A stretch of 64,000 nucleotides of DNA, taken from contig NC_091013.1 of assembly GCF_041296385.1 (NCBI RefSeq), positions 66,867,563 to 66,931,562 of the forward strand, read 5' to 3'. Below the pieces are notes generated by a model, which did not search any database, was not told the DNA's origin, and was given only the letters and a program-made list of their open reading frames with translations. Positions 26,201 through 38,200 of the stretch are shown here, one piece after another. The position numbers and the translations under genes are program-made. How positions within the stretch are numbered: the first letter of the stretch is position 1; each line of letters begins with the position of its first letter. The DNA is from Aphelocoma coerulescens. Its lineage: Eukaryota > Chordata > Aves > Passeriformes > Corvidae.

Positions 26201-29200
26201 AGAAGCTAGAAAAACTAGAAAATTGGCAGGAGAGAGGATTAGATGAATTGTTGAGGGAAGCACAGAAAGTATATGTCAGGAGGGATGAAGAGAATCACAA
26301 GAGACAAGTCAGAATGATGGTGGCAGCAGTAAGGGAAAGCAGAAAACAAGACTCTCCCCGCCGAATGGGGCAGATGCCCAGAAAGGCCCCTAGGAACACA
26401 GAGGGAAATCAGAGGGTAGAAAGGAGGGAAGCAGTCGTATGTTTTTATTGTGGGGAGAAGGGACACATCAGAAGGGATTGCAGAAAGAGGATAAGAGATG
26501 AAAAGATGTTTAAAGAAGATTAGAGGGGTCAGGGGCTCTACTTACTGGGGACCAAGAAACATCCAGAGCCCTTGATAAAAATAAAAGTCGGTCCCCAATG
26601 CCAGGAATTTGAATTCCTGGTAGATACGGGAGCAGAAAGATCAACTATCCAAGTTTTACCATCTGGGTGTAAAGTCTCCCGAGACACCGCCCTTGTAGTG
26701 GGTGCCAAGGGTGAACCTTTTGAAGTCCCTGTTATTAAAGATGTCCTAATAGAAACCGAATCAAAATTAGGAATAGGAAGCCTTTTGTTGGCACCAGAAG
26801 CAGAGTATAACCTCATGGGTAGAGATCTCATAGTAGAATTGGGGATAAACCTAGAGGTAATTAATAAAGAATTGAGAATCAAACTATGCCCCCTTAGAGT
26901 AGAGGATGAAGAGAAGATTAACCCCGAGGTATGGTACACACCTGACAGTGTGGGCCAACTGAACATTCCGCCCTTCTCCGTAACCATAAAAGATCCAGAA
27001 ATTCCAATAAGGATCAAGCAGTATCCCATATCCCCAGAAGGGAAACGAGGACTAAAGCCTGAAATAGACAGACTAATAAGCAAGGGACTCCTAGAGCCCT
27101 GTATGTCCCCTTTTAATACACCCATTTTACCAGTAAAGAAACCAGATGGATCCTATCGATTAGTGCATGATTTAAGAGAAATTAATAAGAGGACAGTGGC
27201 CCGGTTCCCGGTGGTTGCTAACCCATACACCCTATTAAGTAGACTAGGGCCAGAAAATCACTGGTATAGTGTAATTGATCTAAAAGATGCATTTTGGGCC
27301 TGCCCCTTAGACGAAAATAGTAGAGATTATTTTGCCTTTGAATGGGAGGACCCAGATACTCATAGGCGACAACAGTTGCGGTGGACCGTGCTGCCACAAG
27401 GGTTCACAGAATCACCAAATTTATTTGGACAAGCATTAGAACAAATCCTCCAAGAATATCAAACAAGAGAAAACATTACTTTGATTCAGTATGTGGATGA
27501 CCTCCTGATTGCAGGAAGAAAAGAAGAAGAAGTTCGGGAGGAGAGCATTAAACTGTTAAACTTTCTAAGTTTGAAGGGACTAAAAGTATCAAAGGCAAAA
27601 TTACAGTTTGTAAAAGAAGAAGTAAAATATTTAGGCCATTATTTGAGTAAAGGAGAGAAGAAAATAGACCCCGAAAGAGTGAAAGGAATCCTCTCACTCC
27701 CACCACCAAGGAGCAAGAGACAAGTAAGGCAATTGCTAGGATTAGTAGGCTACTGTAGACAATGGATTGATAATTATAGTACCAAGGTCAAATTTCTGTA
27801 TAACAAGCTCAGTCATGATGGGTTATTGAAATGGAGCAGAGAGGATGAGAGGAATTTAGAACAACTGCAACAGGATTTAATTAATGCTCCAGTACTAAGT
27901 TTACCTGATTTAAAAAGACCATTTTATCTATTTGTAAACATTGAAAATGGGACAGCATATGGAGTATTAACTCAAGATTGGGCTGGGAGAAAGAAACCGG
28001 TAGGATATTTGTCAAAGCTATTAGATCCAGTAAGCAAGGGATGGCCTACATGCCTACAGGCAGTGGTAGCCTGTGCTCTCTTAGTAGAAGAAGCACGTAA
28101 AATAACTTTTAATGGGGAACTCAAGGTATTATCTCCACATAACATTAGGGGAATATTGCAACAAAAAGCTGAAAAATGGATAACAGATTCGAGACTTTTA
28201 AAGTATGAAGGGATCTTATTAGATTCCCCAAAGCTAACACTAGAGGTCACTACACTACAAAATCCGGCCCAGTTCTTATACGGAGAACCAAATGAGAATA
28301 AATTAGCCCATGATTGCATGTTAACTATAGAAGAACAAACCAAAATCCGACCGGACTTAGAAGAAGAAGAATTAGAAGAAGGGGAGAGGCTGTTTGTAGA
28401 CGGATCATCTCGGGTAATAGAGGGAAAGAGAGTATCTGGCTATGCAATCATTAAAGAGGAAGGGTCAGAAGTCTTAGAGTCAGGACCTCTAAGTAGATCC
28501 TGGTCAGCTCAAGCTTGTGAATTGTATGCAGTCTTACGAGCTCTGAGATTGCTGAAAAATAAAACAGGGACAATATATACAGACTCCAAATATGCATATG
28601 GAGTGGTACATACATTTGGGAAAATATGGGAAGAACGAGGGTTAATAAACTCTCAAGGGAAAGACTTAGTCCATCAGGAGCTAATAAGACAGCTACTCCA
28701 GGCCTTACGGGAGCCTAGAAGAATTGCTGTAGTACATCTCAGAGGTCACCAGAAAGGAATAGATTTTAAAAGTAGAGGTAATAACGCAGCAGACCAAGAA
28801 GCAAAAAGGGCAGCACTTTTGGTTATACGACAAGTTCAGGATAAGAACCAACCAAAGGAGAAATTCCCCAATAAAACTAGGTGCATTTATAGTTTTACAG
28901 AACAAGAAAAAGAGAAACTATCACAAATGGGGCTAAAAGAAAATTCAGAAGGAGAATGGAAACTCCCAGATGGAAGAGTAGTACTACCTAAATCAATAGC
29001 AGTGGAAATTTTACAAAGGATACATAGCCAAACTCATTGGGGAACACAAGCACTAGCAGACCAGTTTGCCGCTAAGTATATGTGTATTGGAATATATAAT
29101 TTGGCAAAACAAATTGTTAAAGGCTGCATAACTTGCCTTAAAGTGAATAAGGCTTATTTAAGAGAACGCCCATTGGGAGGGAGACCACTAGCACACAGGC

Positions 29201-32200
29201 CCTTTGCTAACATACAACTAGATTTCACCGAATTGCCCAAAGTAGGAAGAAGTAAATACTTATTAGTTATAGTAGACCATCTAACGCATTTTGTCGAAGC
29301 ATTTCCCACAGCAAGGGCAACAGCACAGACAGTGGTCAAAGTTCTATTAGAAAATATTATCCCTAGATATGGAATAATTGAGACTATTGACTCCGACCGA
29401 GGACCCCACTTTGTATCTAAAATCATCAAAGAAGTAATGGGAATTATGGGAATAAAGTGGGAATATCATACCCCCTGGCATCCCCAAAGTTCAGGACGAG
29501 TAGAAAGAATGAATGGAGAAATAAAGAAGCAATTGACAAAGCTTATGCTTGAAACCAAGTTGTCGTGGGTGAAATGTCTACCATTAGCTTTGTTAAACAT
29601 ACGGACTCAACCAAGATCTGACATGGGAATCTCCCCTTTTGAGATGCTGTATGGAATGCCTTATAATATGGGGGAACCTCAAGATCACCCAAATCTAAGA
29701 GACCAAAACATGAATCATTACATTATTACCTTAATGAGATATAGAGAAGAATTATGGAAAAAGGGCATGATAACTCAAAGGCCCCCGCTAGAACTTAAAC
29801 TACATCGAATTCAACCAGGAGATTGGGTATTAATCAAATCATGGAAAGAAACCTCATTAACCCCACAATGGGAGGGACCTTATCTTGTTCTACTTACTAC
29901 AGAAACAGCAATAAGAACAGCTGAAAGAGGATGGACGCATGCAAGCAGAATTAAAGGACCTGTGGAAAAGCCATCCCCCCAGTGGCAAGTAACCAGTCCT
30001 CCTGGAGACTTAAAATTGAAAATTCAAAGAAAAGACTGTAAATGAGCAAATACAAAATCGAGTATTTACCCAATCCTCTGTATACAGATGAAGGACTAAT
30101 TTTTAAAAATGATGTTAGAATAAGGTGTGGGAATTCTAATTGTAGATGTTATCCTTTTGTTTGTTATATATGTATAGTATGCAGGGAAAAGTGGTGGAGT
30201 CATTGTGAAAGGGGAACTCCCCCCAGAGGAGTTTGCATCCCCTGCCGGAAGCTTCAAGGTCAATTTACTAATTGGGCTCTAGCACATGCAGTATCACGAG
30301 GAATTCTAAAAAAGGGGTCAAGTGAATGGTGGGAAATAGTATTTAAGGGAATTAATCCCCATTATTATTGTTACAACTTTAACTTACCGGCCCCCTTTGT
30401 AGCTGACATCTGTGACAGCATTTGTCGCAAACGCCTGAGGGGAGTCCAGTGTAACGCTCCAGAAGTTAAGAACCGTAATTGGAACTCCTACATTAAGAGG
30501 CAAGAAACCCGACAGGCTCGATCCCAAGGACCTCCTGAAAAATACTCCTGCTGCCGAGAAGATGGTACCCCTCGTGGCCCGAAGCAACCGGGTCGACGAG
30601 CGAGGCAGAGGAGTAAAAAGCTGTGGAGGAAAGAACCCCTGTATTGGGATACTAGAGCAATGCTTGCAGAACTGCCTCAGGAGTGGGACTAGAAAGCCTC
30701 AGTGTGACCCGCGACATGTGAAAGGGGGAAAGACACCACCAAACTATAGTAACCAAATAACTATTACCACAAATCGACTCCATCATTTAGCCCAGCGTAA
30801 TATTTTTCTACTAATCATGCTTTGCTTAATTAAATTGAACGGGGTTGAGACTTTAGAAGAGACACACTTTCCACACGAACCCTTTAAATGGTCATTAGTT
30901 AGGTTAAGTGATAATAGGATACTACAAACAAATACCACTGTAGGGGCACCAAGTTTTCGAGCGGGATTATGTGATCTAACAGCTATTGAACACTGTGGAA
31001 AAGAACTAAACCTAACAGGATTTTATATGTGTCCAACCGCTAATCGAGGGAAATCATACTGTAATTATCCAGGAGAATATTTCTGTGGATATTGGGGGTG
31101 TGAGACAATAGCCTCCGACTGGATCCCGGGAGGGGGACCAGACAAATTTCTGAAAGCTGGGTTCGGGCCCGTAGGGTGCACTAAGCCACGAAGAGGACCT
31201 TCTGGAGAGACGACATATATGGGGACCTGTTCCTTTATATATATAAATATAATGCAACCCACTAATCCGGATTGGTTACTGGGGAAAATCTGGGGAATCA
31301 GACACTGGGAACCCGGGAAAGATAGAGGAAACCTAATAATGATTAAGAAAGAACACGCACCCCCTGATCCAGAACTAGTTGGACCAAACCAGGGTCTAGG
31401 GGAACTAGAGGAAATAGGCAATATAAACAAAACTCAGCAGGTTGGTAGTATAACAATCACTCCCCAGAGCGAGAATCCAACTGATGTTAAAACAAATTTA
31501 GAATATAGTGCTCTATGGAAGATCATGCAAGCTAGTTATGGTGTAATAAATAAGACCAATCCAGAGCTAACTAAGGAATGCTGGTTATGTTACAACATCA
31601 GGCCGCCTTTTTATGAAGGAATAGGTGTGACTGCAAAGGCTAGAAGAATTAACGGCACAAACCCAGCACAATGTCTTTGGAAACAGAGAAAAGAATCAAT
31701 TCAAGGACTGACTTTGTCTCAAGTAACTGGGAAAGGAAGATGTATAGGAAACATTCCAAAACATAAAGAACATTTGTGTGAGGTAAAGATATCACCTAAA
31801 GAAGATGAAAAACCTGCAGATTGGTTGCTCCCAGCCGCAAATACTAAATGGGTGTGTAACAATATAGGAATCACACCCTGCCTTTCGCTCAAACTATTTA
31901 ATTACACCCACGATTATTGTATTCAAGTGTCCATCATACCTCGAATCACGTATCATCCTAGTGAATACATGTACCAACAACACACCACAGCAGATCATCA
32001 CCTAGTAAAAAGAGAACCTTTTACTGCATTAACCATAGCAACCCTTCTCACTATAGGAGGAGTTGGGGCAGGAACTGGAATAGCATCCTTAGTCACCCAG
32101 CAAAAAGAGTTAAGAGCACTAAGGGTCTCAGTAGATGAAGATCTAAGCCGAATAGAACAAGCAATTGATGGCCTAGTAAAATCAGTAAGATCTCTATCAG

Positions 32201-35200
32201 AAGTAGTCCTACAAAATAGGAGGGGTTTAGACTTATTATTCCTTCAGCAGGGAGGACTGTGTGTAGCACTCAAAGAAGAATGCTGTGTCTACGCAGACCA
32301 CACTGGGGTAGTGATAGACACCATGACTGAACTAAGAAAACGGCTAGAACAACGGAAAAGAGAAAGAGAGACACAACAGAGCTGGTATGAATCCTGGTTT
32401 AACCATTCACCCTGGTTAACCACTTTGTTATCTACCATCGCAGGGCCTCTAATTCTGTTAGTCCTAGGACTCACATTTGGGCCGTGTATACTTAATAAGT
32501 TGATCTCCATAGTAAAAGGGCGCTTAGAAGTAGCACATTTAATGCTCCTTAGGGCTAAATACCAGCAGATATCAGAAAATCATGAAGAAGAAATGTTAGA
32601 ATTAGCTAAACAGGAGCTAAAAAGATTCAATGAACAAAAATGAACAAGAGAAAAAGGGGGGATTGTAATAAATGAGGGTATTTTGTTCATTGAAAAGAGC
32701 TGACACAGGCCACAATGTACATAACAGGAAATGTCTTAACAAATCTATATGTAAAGGTTGTAAGTGCTGTAAGTATACTATTGTTTAAGCTCCAGGAAGA
32801 AAAGCAGGGGATACTAACTGACCAAATATGGAAAAGGTCACCCAGAGGGCACCTGAAGAAGACTACTAGCCTTCAGCCATCGACCACCAGAAGGCAGAAA
32901 ACGACCCCCTAGCAACAAGTTCACACATGCGCAGAGTACTCCCTTAAAGAAGAGTTAACAGGAAACGATCCTGCATAAAAGAAGGACTGAAATTTGCAAA
33001 CCCCTGCGGCAATTCGGTGGAGCGGGGACTCCCCTGTCGCCCAGCGCTGATTTTGCTTATGCCTTGCTTGCTGTAATTAATAAATTCTCTAATTTGATTA
33101 AACCTCTTTGTCTGCCTCCATCAATCACAAGAGGAGCTTACTTAAAAATACTTCCTTCTACAGGAAGAGGAAGCAATCCTAAAAATGTAGTTCTTGAGAG
33201 CTTTCAACTAAGTATTCATAAATACAGTGCCTCCCTGTTTCAACTGGACACAAACAGTACTGTTACTCCGGACACTACAGACTTTCCATGGTTACCTGAA
33301 GTAATCTTACCTTTCCAAGTATGGTGTGGTAGGAAGATTGTATCTCATTGAATAAGATGTGTCATTCTCCTTCTCAGGAGAATTAACTGCTTGGGCCATA
33401 TTTTTTTTCCCATCCTCATCCTGTTCTCTTTCACATTTTCCTTTCTTTTTTGCCCGTTCTTTAGCCTTGTGCTTTTTATTCTTTTTTGGCAAGATCTCTC
33501 CTCTTGGTTTTAAGTCTAAATCAATTTCTTCTTTTTTGATAACTTCACTGCTTTTCTCTGCCCTGTTATTATCACACTCTGCTTTTTGGTCATCATCAGG
33601 GCAGAAGTCCTTGAAGGCTTCCTGAACAGGCTCTACAGGTGAATTTGGTTCCTTGCTGACTTCCACTACCTCACTTAAATGAGCTTCTATCACAGTTGCC
33701 CCTAAAAATAAAACATTGAAGAAAGTACAGCTGCAATTAATTACAACTAAAGAGAATGTTTTAGAGAGATACCTGAAATCTTAGAGCTTTACATGAGAAT
33801 AAAAGTTGAGGATGCATTGAGTCTGAGCCACAATTATTAAAGTTACTAATCATTTTAGCCACCTTCAAGAACCTGCAACCTGAAAGCTCAGGCTAAGTAC
33901 ACATCTTGAGAAGTCATTGTCTTCCTTTTCAAGTGCAGCAGCTCTCAACAAGTATTTCAGCCAGTTTCAGGGTTCAGATACCTGTCAGGTTATGTTACAC
34001 TGAAGTGGAATATTTATGGCTACTTTACTTCCAAAATTAGAATATTTACAACCTTTAATTGACACTCTGCCATAAAACCACCATGCTTCTGGTAGTGAAG
34101 GGGTTTGTGTCAGAGGCACTGACTTTTGGCTCACAAGAGTATTTTTATTTACTCTTTGATTATCAGGCTGAAATAGCTGGATGACACAGCTTTGATAAAG
34201 TAACAAGTCTGAATACAAGAGCATCCCAAATCATTTTAACATACCCACTGTTGAAGAGGATTTACTTAGCCAAGATTGTTTTCAAAGACAATTGAGTATA
34301 AAATGATCACAGAAAATCTTCCATGAAATAAAATTTAGTATCAGTACAAATAGTTTAAACAGCCTGTGTTGCCTGTCAAGTCAGACATATAACTAGAACA
34401 GGTTATTCAAACTTACCATTCTCAGAGTTACAAAGACTTTCAGTATTTTTGATTGTATCTACTAGGGTGTGTCGCAATTCCTCTTTGGGCTGAAAAAAAG
34501 TTGTACTGTTTCAGAAAGACATTTCCAAAATGAATTATCATCTCAGCTTATTTGATTGGTATAATAGTTACAGGGAAAGTGGAATAGGTCACATGATGTT
34601 CATATTACAAATCCTTTATTTAATGCTGTTCAGAATTAAGTCAGAACACAAGTAAATCCTGTCTTTTCAGTATTTGGTGTGCTAAAGCTGTATTTGATGC
34701 TCTGAAATCTTGCTGATATTAAAGCATAGAAATTAAGTCCATCAGTAAATGTAAAATTAAGTTCTATTTTGGGTTTCTAGTGGTACTAGAAGTCTCAGTC
34801 TTTCTTTCGTTCTAGGCAGAACATCATATGGTAATTTGATGATCCTAAACCTTTCTTCTTCAAAGTAGTATCTACAGTGGTTACAGAGCAAACCAAATCC
34901 ATTATTTAATGGTCAGGTAGGTCATATGGCTCTCCTCCTACTATAAAGGTATTTCATGAAATCAGAAGCAGTTGTATTTTACATGCCATGCTTTCATGCC
35001 TTTCTAACTGTTAATCTCAGGTATTAATAAAAGTTGCTCACCATTGCTCCTGCCAAAATGGCCTCTTCATAGACAGCAATAAGCTTTTCAAGATGGCCCC
35101 TCTGTTCAAGATGCATACAGCAGATCCAATATTTTGCAAGCTTTTTAACCCCAGGAATGCTCTGTATCAGATCTTCCAACATGGCACGTACTTCATCACC

Positions 35201-38200
35201 TTGATGCCCCTAAAGTGAACACAAAAGTAGAGATTTAAATGCAGTTGACACATTGAGGTGCTGTAGTGTTGTTGCTTTTGAACTAGAAAGCAAGGGTTTT
35301 TTCTGTGGCAGAATTGTGATTCACCTGTTTTTCAAAATTAGAATTAATTATACAGTCTTGTAAGTAGAAGGGGTAGTAAGATGTACAAGCATCTTCAGAA
35401 CTACTTGAAACAGACTTTTTCAGAAGTACAGACAAGTTTCTGGAAATGCAAACTTGTTATAGGTTAATTCCTTCTAGCTACTCTCATTACATGGTAGTTC
35501 TACTACTATTATTACCATTATTGCCTATACTTACTTATTCAGTAGCTCAGTAAGTTAGTAAAGCTTAATTTCTTCAGTTGTTGACAAAAACTATGATATT
35601 GCTTAACTTGGGGAACAATTAGTCCCCTCTATTTGATTCACGTGGGTCTGGCATGCCCATAGGATTTACATGTTGTCAGGACTTATATGATCAGAACTCA
35701 GTAGGCAGGGGTCCAAGTACCTGTTCTGTTAGCTGCAGGCATTCACTCAGAGTCTTGTTGACCTTTTCTATATCAGCAGCAGAGAGTTCTTGTTCTTCAC
35801 TTTTAGACTGGGGTCCCAGAAGTGCATATATAGGAGGTCGTCTCATGGCTTTTCCTCTAGATGCCCTCCATTCATCCAGGCGAGCTCTGCATTTAGGAAT
35901 ATTATCAGCTAAACTAACAGATGTTTTATCTTTTTTTTACATTGACTGACGCTAATTAGGGTAAATCATGCCAAGATACACTTTCCAGGTAGTCTGAGTC
36001 TTCTCCCTTTAATCCCAAGAGGCATAAAGCTACCTTTTAGATCTGCATGGAATTTCCAAAACTACGCATATTACTGTCTGCTTTAGGTAGCTATCAGGTT
36101 AAAACACTTTAATCTCTTCCCTTCCAGAACAAGGGACTTAGGTTACAAACCCTTGTTGTCAAAAGAAGGTAAAAAAATGCTTCTGAATTATTCATCTGTG
36201 TCACTTTTTTTTCCCCCAATCCCACTTCAAACCAGAAAACTAGAAACTAGTCTCTTAAAACACAAATGTTGCGGTGGCTAAGTCCACTTTACACCCCCCA
36301 AATTACCCTAATCTCTTAAAACACAAAGAATGGAGAGCAGCCCAAAACAATCCTATCACACAATTTATAAAATCTGATGTGAAGCATAATTCAGTTTTAA
36401 TATTTCATTTCAACTCCACCCCCTAGACCATCAATTTTTTGTAAATGTGACGTACTACAAGGAGCTCTATGTGAGGAATATTAAATAACTTTTAGACTGT
36501 GAATCATATTCCCACCCATTGTCTATGCTTCATTCACTGAAATGTCATTGACAAGTGTTCTCCTTCAGTCTGTAAAGATGGTCCCATCTATATACATCCT
36601 GCCTCAGTCATTTTTTTTTTAAACTGTGACATGCACGTGAAATTAATTTACAGGATTATCTGTCATCCTTAAGGCTGTCACAACACTTAGACTAAAAAAC
36701 AGCTCCAGCAACATCTATTTTTTAACTGCACAGGAAAAGTTGTAAGCCTGGAAAGCTCCTGCAATCAATTTGAATCCCAATTTCTCAGTTTAGGTCTAAA
36801 GTTTTAGTCTGTTGTCCTTGGGCATCAAGTCCAAACACTTAGTTCTCTGTTTTTGAGAGTCTAGCTATTCTTGGGAAAAAGGACTGAATAGCTTCCAAGA
36901 TCAAGCTACAAGAGTAGTTTAGTTACCTTCTCTCTTCTGCTGACTCTTTTGGCAGAATAGATTTTCTCTTGCCATCCGTTTTAGAATTCTGTCCTGATTT
37001 TGTACCAGGAGCAACAAAAGTTGATTTTGTTGGAGCTTCTGGTCTTGCATCTTCACAGAAATCTGCACATTTCTTCGCACCCCACGCTCTGCGATCAGGC
37101 TTGCTAGAAGCAGCCTTTGATGGCTGTGGTCCCCTTCCACCAACCACTTTTGGGACTGTTACTTTCTTTGGTCCTACTGTAAATGTCAGCTGTTTCTTCA
37201 GGCCAGACTGCAAGTTAGTAGCAGCTTTGTCAGATGGTTTGCTTTGAAATGGCAGGACACCATTTGATTTTACAGACTTAGGGTTGTTTGTGACTTTGAT
37301 GGTCTTCAGAACTGCATTACAGCTTTTCGTGGACAAAGAATTTGCTGCTTGTTTGGTGGCAGAAGGAAAAGGCTTCTTGTCTGGCAAAGAACTCTTTTCC
37401 CCCTCGGTTTTTACTGCTTTTCGGAAAGAATTTATCTTGGATTGGATAACTTTGCCACGATACCTGCCAAGAGCTGGTTTCTTTGGTGCACTGATACTTG
37501 CATTTTGTTTTTCTGCTATCAAATGCTTCTCTTTAATTCTTTTTATTTCCAAGAAGGCCTTGCTAAGTGATACATGCTGAGATTTTATATTAATAACTTT
37601 ATTCTTTGGATCTTGATCTTCAAGATTACAGTTTGTGCCTGATAGGCAACTTGTCAGTGGAATTGTAGAAGAGTTTAAAGTAACTTTTGTTTCTGAGCTT
37701 ACAACTGAGTGGTCCCATGACACTTCATCAACATTCTCTTTATTTTCCTGAAATCAAAAGCAAGTCCATGAAGATGTTAGGAGTACGTTCATGCTGCATG
37801 TTACTTATTTCCAAAGAGGCTTCCAATGATTTACAGGATTAAAGTGCTTAACAGTAAATGCCAGGTGCCTACAGAAGCAATGTATAAATACTGAGTAGAT
37901 TATTTGTCAACTATTACTGCAGAATTCACATCAAAAAATCAAGTAACAATTGCTTAAATGCTGCCTTGGAAGTAAGAAATAAAACTCTTAAAGCAACTGC
38001 TGGCTTTTAACTGCCCAAATTACCTTCTTAGAAGAGTTAAAAAGTAGTTGCTTTAGGCTGTATATAGTCAAAAGCAGTATCTCTGTTTGCATACCTCATT
38101 ACTTAAAGGCAGCACCATTCCTCCACTTAGTGTGGATAGCCTACTAACACAAGATAGTGAGTAAAATAGTAATTAAGGCACTAAGAGATGTTACCAGAAG

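Larger units (their letters stand above)
24211..33129 (+). mobile_element. Full-length endogenous retrovirus, gammaretrovirus-like (class I), 8,919 bp
   Basis: Order: LTR, primer site, leader, gag, in-frame TAG, pro-pol, an extra ORF, env, polypurine tract, LTR, flanked by agag duplications. Class I/gamma affinity rests on same-frame gag-pol separated by one stop, a single CCHC knuckle, the PPPY late motif, gamma-type Env with CWLC and CX6CC, a His-type primer site and a 4-bp duplication. All major frames are open and the LTRs read as identical, so the insertion is very young or recently homogenised. It lies in the last CKAP2 intron, antisense to that gene. The extra ORF between pol and env is not part of the standard gammaretroviral plan. 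Confidence 0.95.

Noticed and set aside
26538..27125. 195-codon minus-strand ORF opposite protease/RT
   Set aside because: Shadow of the coding strand with no family resemblance; retroviral antisense genes are rare and nothing else supports one.
36245..36330. Short direct repeat of 'tctcttaaaacacaaa' about 60 bp apart in a CKAP2 intron
   Set aside because: Two copies of about 16 bp without further structure look like a local duplication.
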